DNA of 64,000 bases from Actinobacteria bacterium OV320. Lineage in GTDB: Bacteria > Actinomycetota > Actinomycetes > Streptomycetales > Streptomycetaceae. Below the pieces are notes generated by a model. That model was given only the letters and a program-made list of their open reading frames with translations, had not been told where the DNA came from and ran no database searches. The position numbers and the translations under genes are program-made. The stretch covers positions 1 to 64,000 of the forward strand of contig LJCX01000024.1 in assembly GCA_001298545.1 (NCBI GenBank). The letters run 5' to 3'. Shown one piece after another: positions 57,572 through 64,000 of the stretch (positions within the stretch are counted from its first letter, which is position 1; every line of letters starts with the position of its first letter).

Positions 57572-58168
57572 TCAGTGCTCGGTCGATCGCGCCTGCGGGC
57601 GCCTCTCGGCGGGGGTGGCGAACAGCGTCCCCTCGAGCGCCAGCAGGCGGGTGTGACTGCGGATGTGGGCGGCCTGCTCCACCGCGGTGGGGCCGTCCCG
57701 CTGCCCGTGGCCCGTGGCGCGCTCCGTGTACGGGACATACGCGAACAGCGGGATGTCCCTGGGGGGAAGACGCCAGGACAACTGCCGTCCGCCGGCCACG
57801 AGTCGCAGCAGGTGCGTGCCGTCCGGTCCGGCGTCGGCGGCCGGCGTGACGACCGCGCTCGACGGGTGCAGCGCCGCCAGCCAGGCGAGGAGGTGCGCGC
57901 GTTCGAAGGAGACGCGGGTCAGCTCCCGCTCGAAGGAGTCGGCATGACGCTGCCAGCGGGCCAGTTCCCGGCGGCAGTCGTGCAGGTCCGAGGAGGGGCT
58001 GTGCCGTGCCGCGGTATCCGGCCGGGGAGCGCGGCCTCGCGGCCTGAAGAAGCGGCGCAGGGCGGCCGTGCGGCCGACGGGACGAGCGGCTCGGGAACCG
58101 CGGTTGCGGGAGCCGTCGGACAGGGGCTCTTCGGGCGGACGGCCCGTCGACGATGAGGGTACGGACAT
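57572..58168 (-). CDS. Hypothetical protein, coiled-coil plus small C-terminal domain
   Basis: A 198-aa protein with a basic Pro/Arg/Ser-rich first third, a short coiled coil (DLHDCRRELARWQRHADSFERELTRV) and a C-terminal globular part (THLLRLVAGGRQLSWRLPPRDIPLFAYVPYTE). ATG 58168 has GGAG 6 nt upstream. Not recognised. It lies 30 nt downstream of the WhiB-like gene, so it is likely to be expressed with the sigma/Wbl unit. Confidence 0.75.
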   Translation of the reverse strand: MSVPSSSTGRPPEEPLSDGSRNRGSRAARPVGRTAALRRFFRPRGRAPRPDTAARHSPSSDLHDCRRELARWQRHADSFERELTRVSFERAHLLAWLAALHPSSAVVTPAADAGPDGTHLLRLVAGGRQLSWRLPPRDIPLFAYVPYTERATGHGQRDGPTAVEQAAHIRSHTRLLALEGTLFATPAERRPQARSTEH

Positions 58169-58197
58169 GAAGTACTCCGGTGACGGTGAACGAGGGG

Positions 58198-58752
58198 TCA
58201 CTTCCGGGGCGGGCGGGGTGCCCCGGCCGAGCCCCACAGGCGGTCGCGGCTCAGGGCGGCTTCGCTCCGCCCGCGGGTGGAGCCGGTACGGCGGTATCGG
58301 CCGGCGCTGCGCGCGTTGGCCCGACGGCACGCCTCGTCGACGGGCTCCCGCAGCCGCAGATGCCGTTGGTAGGCCGCCCGCGTCCCGCAGGGGGCGAGCT
58401 GTCCTCGGGGCACACCGCCCGGCGCGCGGGGCGCCCTGAGATCGGCGGGCGGCTCCGGACGCGGCCGGTCCGCCTGACGCTCCAGGGCATGGCGCTGAGG
58501 GCCGGTCAGGCCGGCGATGACACCTTCGCGACGACACTTGGGCAGTCCCTTCTCACGTAGGAGCACGGCGGCCCGGCAAGGGGCCAGGACGGGACAGGCC
58601 GCGCAGATGGCCACGGCACGGGACGAGGACCGGCGGGAGAACCACAGCTCCGCGTCCTGGTACCGGCAGGCGGCACGCGACTCCCATGCCCGGGTCCCCC
58701 CGTCCGTCGTTCCCCGGGCGCCGGTCGGCCCCCTCGACCGACCGGCGCTCAC
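58198..58752 (-). CDS. WhiB-like (Wbl) iron-sulfur transcription factor
   Basis: A 184-aa protein with the four Wbl cysteines at 29, 50, 53 and 59 (AACRYQDAELWF... ICAACPVLAPCR), which bind a [4Fe-4S] cluster, and a GVIAGLTGPQR turn replacing the classical GVWGG motif. The C-terminal extension (CGTRAAYQRHLRLREPVDEACRRANARSAGRYR) is a zinc-ribbon-like tail found in many Streptomyces proteins. GTG 58752 overlaps the upstream stop by 4 nt (GTGA). Wbl proteins often act with sigma factors; this one is translated in a chain from an ECF sigma gene. Confidence 0.85.
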   Translation of the reverse strand: MSAGRSRGPTGARGTTDGGTRAWESRAACRYQDAELWFSRRSSSRAVAICAACPVLAPCRAAVLLREKGLPKCRREGVIAGLTGPQRHALERQADRPRPEPPADLRAPRAPGGVPRGQLAPCGTRAAYQRHLRLREPVDEACRRANARSAGRYRRTGSTRGRSEAALSRDRLWGSAGAPRPPRK

Positions 58753-59813
58753 CGGACGGATCCCGCCGGACCGGTCGCCGGACCGGCCGGTACGAGCGGC
58801 CCGAACGGTTCCGCCCAGGCCGCCCGGACCGGCCGGTCCGGCGGCCCCGCCGGCTGCTGCGCCCGCACCGGTTCCCGTTCCTGTTCCGGCGTCGCCCGTG
58901 GTCGTGACACGTCCGACCGTGCTCCGGCCTCCGGCACGTCCACCGTCGCCCACGGCCCCGGAGCGCTCGGGAGCACGTGCGGTACGGCCGTGTTCGGGAG
59001 CGTGCGCGGTACCGGCGGGTCCAGCCGTACGGGCGCTGCCTGCGGATCCGTCAGGTCCGGCGCAGTCGGCGAGGTCTCCGTCGGGCCGGGGGCAGCGCCG
59101 TCCTCGTCGGGCCGCAGCGGTGACAACGGCCCCAGGAACGCGACCACGTTGGCGAGGGAGCACCGCTCGGGCCGGCCGTCGAGGGCCATCAGCGGCATGC
59201 CGTCGCTGCTGCGGCGGCCCTCGAAGTACCAGACGCCCCCGTACCCGTCCCGCATCGGTAAGGCCAGGTCGTACAGGGTCTCGCCGATCCGGAACCGGCG
59301 CTTCTCCTCGCCCGCCACCGACTCCGGTGGTGCCGTGGAGGCGCTGAGTGCCACCACCGTCACCCGCACGCCGTCGCGTTCCCCCTCACCCGTCAGCGTG
59401 TGGGGCTCGGTCCGCTCACCGATGATCGCGATGCCGAAGTACGAGCGCCAGCGCGCCCATTGGGCAGGGCCGTCGACGCGCAGTCTGACCCGTACCCGGT
59501 CGCCGTCGACACGGACGGCGTGCGGACCGGGGTACGTGTCCAGGTGTCGTTCGACGGCGCGCGCGACGTCACGCGCCCGTGCGCAGGAGGTGTCCCAGGT
59601 CAGGGCCTGCTGCTCCAGTTCGGTGACCGGTCGCGCGGTGCGGGACCAGCCGCCGTCCGGTGTGCGGTACAGCACCACGCCGAAGGAACGCTCGGGGTCG
59701 ACGAGGAGCCGGGCCGAGTCCAGCGCGTGCGCCACGGCCGCCGCCTGTTCGGTCCGGACGGTCGCCAGCACCGTGCGGATCACGCGCGCGGCGTGCACGA
59801 CGTTCCCGTTCAC
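58749..59813 (-). CDS. Conserved Streptomyces protein between sigma factor and Wbl
   Basis: A 354-aa soluble protein. Residues 1-230 are globular (VVHAARVIRTVLATVRTEQAAAVAHALDSARLLVDPE at the start; RRFRIGETLYDLALPMRDGYGGVWYFEGRRSSDGMPLMALDG near 170-215), the rest is a Pro-rich linker. The first motif reminds me of Streptomyces BN159_2729-type proteins; this is uncertain. It overlaps the sigma stop by 4 nt and the Wbl start by 4 nt, so it is obligatorily coexpressed and might be an anti-sigma or adaptor, though it has no membrane helix. Confidence 0.78.
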   Translation of the reverse strand: MNGNVVHAARVIRTVLATVRTEQAAAVAHALDSARLLVDPERSFGVVLYRTPDGGWSRTARPVTELEQQALTWDTSCARARDVARAVERHLDTYPGPHAVRVDGDRVRVRLRVDGPAQWARWRSYFGIAIIGERTEPHTLTGEGERDGVRVTVVALSASTAPPESVAGEEKRRFRIGETLYDLALPMRDGYGGVWYFEGRRSSDGMPLMALDGRPERCSLANVVAFLGPLSPLRPDEDGAAPGPTETSPTAPDLTDPQAAPVRLDPPVPRTLPNTAVPHVLPSAPGPWATVDVPEAGARSDVSRPRATPEQEREPVRAQQPAGPPDRPVRAAWAEPFGPLVPAGPATGPAGSVR

Positions 59814-60400
59814 ACCGCCACCGCCCCGGCCGTCCAGCGCAGCTTCTGGAGCGCCCTGTGGGTGAGCGCCTTGACGGCGCCGACGCTGCGGCCCATCGCC
59901 AGGGCCGTCTCCTGCGCCGTCAGTTCGTCGAGGAAGCGCAGTTGGACGCAGTGGCGCTGCTGGTCGTTGAGCGTGTGCAGGGCGGTGCGGACCGTTTCGT
60001 GCGCCTCGACGGCCTCGAGTTCGCGCAGGGCGAGCGACTCCGGGCCACGGCCGGGCACCTGTGGGTCCAGGAACTCGGCGACCGGGGTCTCCAGCCGGGT
60101 GCGGCCGCGGCCGAGTTCGTCGAGATAGAGGTTCTTGGCGATGGTGACCAGCCAGGCGGCGAACGCCGTGCCCTGCCAGACGTAGGCGTCGATACGGCGC
60201 AGCGCTCGGGTGAACACCTCCTGGGTCAGGTCCTCGGCAAGGTGTCTGTTGCGGGTACGGACCAGCAGGAAGCTGTACACGAGGCGGTAGTGGTCGTAGT
60301 AGAGGGTGGCGAACGCCTCCCGGTCACCCGCGCGGGCCCGGGCGATCAGATCGGGTTCCGGACCGTCCGGAGCGGACATGACGTTGTTCGGTGCGGACAC
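59810..60400 (-). CDS. ECF-type RNA polymerase sigma factor
   Basis: A 196-aa sigma-70 family protein with regions 2 (DREAFATLYYDHYRLVYSFLLVRTRNRHLAEDLTQEVFTRALRRID...AWLVTIAKNLYLDELGRGR) and 4 (TLNDQQRHCVQLRFLDELTAQETALAMGRSVGAVKALTHRALQKLR) only, the ECF type. GTG 60400 has GGAG 8 nt upstream. Divergent from an HTH gene, with three inverted-repeat sites between. The target promoter is unknown. Confidence 0.93.
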   Translation of the reverse strand: MSAPNNVMSAPDGPEPDLIARARAGDREAFATLYYDHYRLVYSFLLVRTRNRHLAEDLTQEVFTRALRRIDAYVWQGTAFAAWLVTIAKNLYLDELGRGRTRLETPVAEFLDPQVPGRGPESLALRELEAVEAHETVRTALHTLNDQQRHCVQLRFLDELTAQETALAMGRSVGAVKALTHRALQKLRWTAGAVAV

Positions 60401-60457
60401 AGCAGGTACTCCCGTCGACGTCGTGCGGGGTGCGGGGCGAAGATCGGATCTCCCCGC

Positions 60458-60478
60458 ATCTGCGATATGCATGTAGAT
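60458..60478. promoter_or_regulatory. Dyad operator 1 (ATCTGC-N9-GTAGAT)
   Basis: A near-perfect inverted repeat 58 nt upstream of the sigma start, immediately followed by an extra TGTAGAT at 60478-60484. One half-site differs by one base from the two other dyads in the same intergenic region. Probably a binding site for the divergently encoded HTH regulator or another dimeric factor. Confidence 0.55.
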
Positions 60479-60667
60479 GTAGATCCCGTCGGCGAACGTC
60501 CGGCCGCCCCACTCCAGGAGGGAGCGGGAGCGACCGATGCCGGAGATGCCGGCGACGCGACTCCGCCGCGCGAGGCGCCGCGGCGCGGAGCCGTCGACTC
60601 CCACCGGACGGAGCGCCTGTCACCCCGTTCCGTTCCCCCGCGAGCCGCGCGGCCCGCCGCCGGACCT

Positions 60668-60688
60668 ATCTACAGTCTTCACGTAGAT
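60668..60688. promoter_or_regulatory. Dyad operator 2 (ATCTAC-N9-GTAGAT)
   Basis: A perfect 6-bp inverted repeat with a 9-bp centre, in the middle of the 466-nt gap between the sigma and HTH genes. The 7-mer TGTAGAT and its complement ATCTACA recur across the gap, far above what such high-GC DNA should show. Confidence 0.6.
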
Positions 60689-60823
60689 GCATACAGTGTC
60701 AAGTTGTGCACGGAGCGCAAGATGCGGGTGGGGTTTCGCGAGCGGGAGCACGGGGGCGCAGATTCGAGCCACTGCTTCGACAACGCTCCGGCGTGCGCCA
60801 AGAGCCCTGGCTGCCAGTCTGCG

Positions 60824-60843
60824 ATCTACTTGCGCTTGTAGAT
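60824..60843. promoter_or_regulatory. Dyad operator 3 (ATCTAC-N8-GTAGAT)
   Basis: A perfect 6-bp inverted repeat with an 8-bp centre, ending 23 nt before the HTH start codon, where a bound repressor would block initiation; autoregulation by the HTH protein is the simplest reading. Confidence 0.6.
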
Positions 60844-60866
60844 ATCGATGGCCGATCCTCTGAGGC

Positions 60867-61289
60867 GTGACGAACCAGCAGAGCCGCCCAGGAGACCCGA
60901 CGCCCGGCAATGATCCGCCGCGCCAGGACGCGGACCTCGCGGTTCTGCTCGAACGCCTGCTGGCGCAGGCTCCGGGAAAGACCCAGAAGGACCTGGCCTC
61001 GGCGGCCGGCATCTCGTACCCGACACTGAACGCATGGATGAACCGGACGCGCGGCACCTCACGCATCGACCCGGAGCGGTTGCGGGCCATGGTCGACGTG
61101 TTCCGGCGCTGGGGCGTGGCGACGACACCGAGGGAGTTCTTCGAGGCGGTCGGCCGTCCCGCGCCCGGACCCAGCGGGGACGAACGGGAGGCACGACTCC
61201 TCAAGCTGTACCGGCAATTGCCGGAGGCACGTCAACGCGCCCTGTTGAAGGACGCCGAGGCGATGTTGCAGGTCAGCCGCATCACCTGA
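60867..61289 (+). CDS. Helix-turn-helix regulator
   Basis: A 140-aa protein with an N-terminal HTH at about residues 27-57 (LLERLLAQAPGKTQKDLASAAGISYPTLNAWMNRTRG), XRE-like, and a C-terminal helical part (EREARLLKLYRQLPEARQRALLKDAEAML). GTG 60867 is the most likely start, although its GAGG is only 1-2 nt away, so leaderless or weak initiation is possible. It is divergent from the sigma-Wbl operon with dyads in the gap, suggesting it controls both directions. Confidence 0.82.
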   Translation: MTNQQSRPGDPTPGNDPPRQDADLAVLLERLLAQAPGKTQKDLASAAGISYPTLNAWMNRTRGTSRIDPERLRAMVDVFRRWGVATTPREFFEAVGRPAPGPSGDEREARLLKLYRQLPEARQRALLKDAEAMLQVSRIT

Positions 61290-61449
61290 GGTCAGCGGTT
61301 GTCGCCCCGGCCCAAGGGCCGCGATGCCCGCTCCCGACGGTTCCGCAAACCGGTGCATCCCCTACGGATGAATATGACCGAAACTCCCCCTAGTCACGGG
61401 AGTCACGGCTACCATCAGTCAGCCGCTGACCTCCCGGAGCGGAGCACTC

Positions 61450-61728
61450 GTGTCGTTGTGCATCCCTGGGGAGACAGTTGTGTGCATCCACATTTCGTTG
61501 GCAGACAATTTGCCCAAAATTGCGGTCTGGGACCCGGATGAGGTCAGTATCCGCGTGGCCAGAGGCTTCCAACTGAGTGACGTGCTCCGGGAAGTTCGCG
61601 ACATTCTGATGGTCGACCTCGGCGCCCCTGCCTCACGGGGCAGCCTGCTGTGGTGCTTCTGCGGTATGCGGGTCGAACTCCCGCGGGAACTCGCGCCCTA
61701 CGGCGTCCTCGCGGCCGAGGTCTGCTGA
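61450..61728 (+). CDS. Small hypothetical protein
   Basis: A 92-aa protein (LPKIAVWDPDEVSIRVARGFQLSDVLREVRDILMVDLGAPASRG) with codon bias matching Streptomyces genes. GTG 61450 has GGAG 5 nt upstream. No family recognised; no signal peptide. It converges with the ferredoxin gene. The 160-nt gap before it contains no obvious regulatory repeat. Confidence 0.55.
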   Translation: MSLCIPGETVVCIHISLADNLPKIAVWDPDEVSIRVARGFQLSDVLREVRDILMVDLGAPASRGSLLWCFCGMRVELPRELAPYGVLAAEVC

Positions 61729-61761
61729 CCCTCCGCCACCTCCACGCCTTCCGCCACCTCC

Positions 61762-61977
61762 TCAGCCCGCCCGCACCGGAATCAACGCCAGGGCGAGCAC
61801 CGGGCAGTCGGCCGCTGCCCGGCGGGCCCGTCGCACGGTGCCGACCGGGACGGGGGCGCCGTCGACCAGGGGATAGCCCCATTCGTCGAGGACGATGTGT
61901 TCGGGGAGGTAGTCCGCGCAGAGGCCATGGCCCTGGCAGGCGGTCCAGTCGATGTCGATGTGCTGGGCCGTGCTCAT
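61762..61977 (-). CDS. [3Fe-4S]-type small ferredoxin
   Basis: A 71-aa ferredoxin: ACQGHGLCADYLPE supplies two cysteines in C-x5-C spacing and AAADCPVLAL the third with its Pro, the pattern of actinobacterial 3Fe-4S ferredoxins that pass electrons to P450s or other oxidoreductases. Here it is last in an operon with a NuoF-like flavoprotein (3 nt upstream), so its partner is probably that protein rather than a P450. Confidence 0.9.
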   Translation of the reverse strand: MSTAQHIDIDWTACQGHGLCADYLPEHIVLDEWGYPLVDGAPVPVGTVRRARRAAADCPVLALALIPVRAG

Positions 61978-61980
61978 GGG

Positions 61981-63198
61981 TCAGCCCTCCTCGGGGACGG
62001 GCAGCAGGGGCGTGTGGTCGGTCGCGGTGCAGTGGCCCCGGGCGTGTGCGTCGACCTCGGCGGCGAAGGTGGTCAGGGCGCTGCGGACCAGGCGAGCGGT
62101 GCCGTCGGGGTGGTGGCAGGCACCCCGGCCCTCGACCAGGCCCGACCAGCGGGCCAGATCGGCGCGGACGGTGCCCTGGGGGCCCGGTGCGGCGAGGGTA
62201 CGGAAAGCGCCGGCGATGCGGGGGAGGCCGTTGAGGCAGGGGCCGCACTGGCCGGCCGACTGGAGGGCGAGATAGCGCAGGACGCGCGCGGTCTCGGCGA
62301 GGCCGCAGCGGTCGACGGGCAGCGCGGCGAGCACGCCCGCACCCAAGTAGCTGGCATCCAGGGCCAGTTCGGCTGCCTCCGGGGCCGGTATCCAGGTGCC
62401 GTGGTAACCGCCGACCAGCACCGCCCGGGCGCCTTCCAGCGGCAGCAGTCGCCCCAGGGGCAGGCCGTAGGGCGCCTCCACCACCCGGGGTTCGCGGCCC
62501 GGCACATGGACCGTGCACAGCGCGCTGCCGGGCTGGGCCGGGGTACCGGCGGTGCGGTACCAGTCGGCGCCGTAGCGGGCAACCAGCGCGAGGTGGGCCA
62601 GGGTCTCGACGTTCTGTACGAGGGTCGGGGCCCGGTGCACCCCGCGCTCGCGGACCGGCGGGCGCTGGTGGGTGGGCAGGGCCGCGCCGCCGGAGACGTA
62701 CCGGGCGAGGGCTGCGGCCTGGCCGGAGAGGAACGACTTGGGCAGGCGGACGACCTTCACCGGCAGCGGGTCCGCGGTGCGCCGGGCGAGGGCGGATTCC
62801 AGCCAGATCACGCCGTCTTCGACGGCGAGGTACGCCTCCCCCGCGCCGACCGTACGGGCCGCCAGCTGGAGCCCGTCCAGGACGAGATGGGGCGACAGGC
62901 GCAGCAGTGTCCTGTCCTTGCGGCTGGCCGGTTCGCCCTCGGCGCCGTTGGCCACGACGACGGGAGCGCGGCCGGTACGCCGGCCGGCCTGGGCGACGGA
63001 GACGAGCTTGCGGTACGTGGGGAAACCGGCTCCGCCGCGCCCGGTGAGGCCGGACTCGGCGACCGTGCGGAGCAGGATCTCGGGGTCGCCGTGCGCCGGC
63101 GGGCCGTAACGCTGGTGATGGGTGGCCAGGTCGGCCGGGGTGGCGCCGGGGGCGAGGAGACGTGGCGGCATGTGGAGGTCCGGGAAGGTGGCGGTCAC
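61981..63198 (-). CDS. NuoF-like flavoprotein oxidoreductase subunit
   Basis: A 405-aa homologue of the NADH-binding 51-kDa subunit of complex I and related hydrogenase/Rnf subunits. The FMN site GRGGAGFPTYRKL (53-65), NGAEGEPASRKDR and TLVQNVETLAHL are conserved. Of the four [4Fe-4S] ligands three are present (Cys318 and Cys321 in QCGPC, Cys361 in RGACHHPDG), while the first Cys of ESCGxCxPC is Ala315. It overlaps the membrane protein upstream by 4 nt and precedes the ferredoxin by 3 nt. Predicted to pass electrons between NAD(P)H or ferredoxin and the membrane. Confidence 0.85.
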   Translation of the reverse strand: MTATFPDLHMPPRLLAPGATPADLATHHQRYGPPAHGDPEILLRTVAESGLTGRGGAGFPTYRKLVSVAQAGRRTGRAPVVVANGAEGEPASRKDRTLLRLSPHLVLDGLQLAARTVGAGEAYLAVEDGVIWLESALARRTADPLPVKVVRLPKSFLSGQAAALARYVSGGAALPTHQRPPVRERGVHRAPTLVQNVETLAHLALVARYGADWYRTAGTPAQPGSALCTVHVPGREPRVVEAPYGLPLGRLLPLEGARAVLVGGYHGTWIPAPEAAELALDASYLGAGVLAALPVDRCGLAETARVLRYLALQSAGQCGPCLNGLPRIAGAFRTLAAPGPQGTVRADLARWSGLVEGRGACHHPDGTARLVRSALTTFAAEVDAHARGHCTATDHTPLLPVPEEG

Positions 63199-63776
63199 GG
63201 TCGGGCTCCTTCGGCGGTGCGCAGGACGGCGGCGGGGGTGCGGCGCCCGGCGCGGGCGGCGCGGGCGAGGCGGGCGGCGAAGGCGGCCACCGCCGCGGCC
63301 ACGCAGGCGACGGTCAGCCAGGTCATCCAGTCGGCGCCGGTGTCCGTGCCGATGCCGATGCCGTGGACGAGCGCGACGGGCCAGGAGACGTATGCCAGCC
63401 GGTGGACGGTCCGCCAGGTGCGGTGGCCGAGGCGTTCCCGCAGCAGGCTGGTGACCAGGACCGCGAGCATCAGGTCCAGGGCGACCGTGCCGAGGCCGAG
63501 CCAGAGGGGCTGGTAGTCGCCGACGAAGGGGACGAGGACGTCCACGACGGTGATGTCGACATAGCCGTCCACGACCGCGGTGGTGATGTGCAGGGCCAGG
63601 AACGCCGTCGCGGAGAGGGAGAGCGTGCGGTGCAGGCTCATCGTGCCGAAACGCGGGAGCCCAGGGAGCCGGGTTCTCGACCGGACCGCGATTCCCAGCA
63701 GGACGACGACCGTGAAGAGGACGAGGCAGACGGCACCGGTGGCACGGTTGGCGTACCAGAGGGTCTCGGAGGTCAC
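63195..63776 (-). CDS. Ferric-reductase-like transmembrane protein
   Basis: A 193-aa protein of five to six membrane helices with the heme-ligand-type histidines of the ferric reductase-like/MsrQ family (MSLHRTLSLSATAFLALHITTAV and TVHRLAYVSWPVALVHGIGIGTD). It probably carries b-type heme and moves electrons across the membrane. GTG 63776 has AGGAGG 7 nt upstream and overlaps the ApbE stop by 4 nt; its stop overlaps the NuoF-like start. Confidence 0.85.
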   Translation of the reverse strand: MTSETLWYANRATGAVCLVLFTVVVLLGIAVRSRTRLPGLPRFGTMSLHRTLSLSATAFLALHITTAVVDGYVDITVVDVLVPFVGDYQPLWLGLGTVALDLMLAVLVTSLLRERLGHRTWRTVHRLAYVSWPVALVHGIGIGTDTGADWMTWLTVACVAAAVAAFAARLARAARAGRRTPAAVLRTAEGARP

Positions 63777-64000
63777 GCCGCCGCCTCCTGTGGCGGAGCG
63801 GCCGACGTGGGCCAGCCGGGCGTGGTGGCGACGGTGCCGTTCTGGGCCACCAGACGCGCCGGCAGGCCCCGCCGTCGCAGCCACCGCTCCGCGCCCGCGC
63901 CCTTCACCAGGGCCGCGGTGCTCGCCGCGTTGGCGTCGGCGCAGGTCGCGGCGGCGACGGAGACCGTGCGCCACGGGGAACGGACCGGCAGACCGGTACG
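63773..64000 (-). CDS. apbE: FAD:protein FMN transferase (ApbE), C-terminal part only
   Basis: The reading frame enters from the right edge; 75 codons to the stop are visible. RTGLPVRSPWRTVSVAAATCADANAASTAALVKGAGAERWLRRRGLPARLV matches the C-terminal third of ApbE flavin transferases, including the D-A-x-A-x-STAA segment. ApbE attaches FMN to Thr or Ser of exported redox proteins. Its substrate is likely an FMN-binding protein encoded further right. Confidence 0.85.
   Translation of the reverse strand, partial: RTGLPVRSPWRTVSVAAATCADANAASTAALVKGAGAERWLRRRGLPARLVAQNGTVATTPGWPTSAAPPQEAAA

Overview
The window is high-GC DNA with the gene density, GTG/TTG starts and G-rich ribosome binding sites of Streptomyces. 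Several proteins have the lengths I remember for their Streptomyces counterparts: RNase J 561 aa, ThyX 246 aa, PNPase 739 aa, S15 95 aa. The left edge carries the leader of a leftward rRNA operon whose genes lie outside the window. I see no tRNA, rRNA gene, CRISPR array or insertion sequence inside it.

1-11,100 is housekeeping, mostly on the minus strand: rpsO, pnp, an M16 peptidase, dapB, a small TPR-like membrane protein, thyX, dapA and RNase J. Two small plus-strand membrane proteins sit inside it.

11,100-42,730 is a large type VII secretion (T7SS/ESX) locus. The core parts are eccD, eccC, eccB, eccE, two different mycosins (mycP), two canonical WXG100 proteins (EsxA- and EsxB-like) and an EspI/MinD-like ATPase with a very long Pro/Ala-rich N-terminus. 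Between the core genes lie two blocks of probable cargo. One is a plus-strand, partly AT-richer block at 17.8-21.9 kb: a lipoprotein, a 148-aa protein, a 725-aa protein and a membrane-anchored protein. The other is a chain of minus-strand WXG-like proteins joined by 1-4 nt overlaps. Its clearest product is a 581-aa toxin with a C-terminal RNase A-like (CdiA-CT type) domain, encoded after two small WXG100 partners and overlapping a putative immunity gene. Downstream lies a second, displaced cassette: a truncated RNase A-like tip, a CdiI-type immunity gene, and a relic copy of the first immunity gene's 3' end. This is the hallmark of a polymorphic toxin locus growing by cassette exchange.

42,800-55,100 holds ribF, a 1288-aa fusion of a trypsin-like domain (catalytic Ser replaced by Ala) with a P-loop ATPase and a long helical-repeat C-terminus, and the translation/transcription operon rimP-nusA-rnpM-infB followed by DUF503-rbfA-truB. 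As given, infB has a one-base frameshift in its low-complexity linker, most simply a sequence error.

55,300-64,000 contains a lipoprotein, a ferritin-like protein and a degenerate aminoglycoside-phosphotransferase homologue. Next is a tightly coupled unit of an ECF sigma factor, a conserved protein and a WhiB-like protein. It is divergent from an HTH regulator across a 466-nt gap holding three ATCTAC-N8/9-GTAGAT dyads. The window ends in an electron-transfer operon (ApbE flavin transferase fragment, ferric-reductase-like membrane protein, NuoF-like flavoprotein, [3Fe-4S] ferredoxin) that looks like a flavinylation-linked transmembrane redox system.
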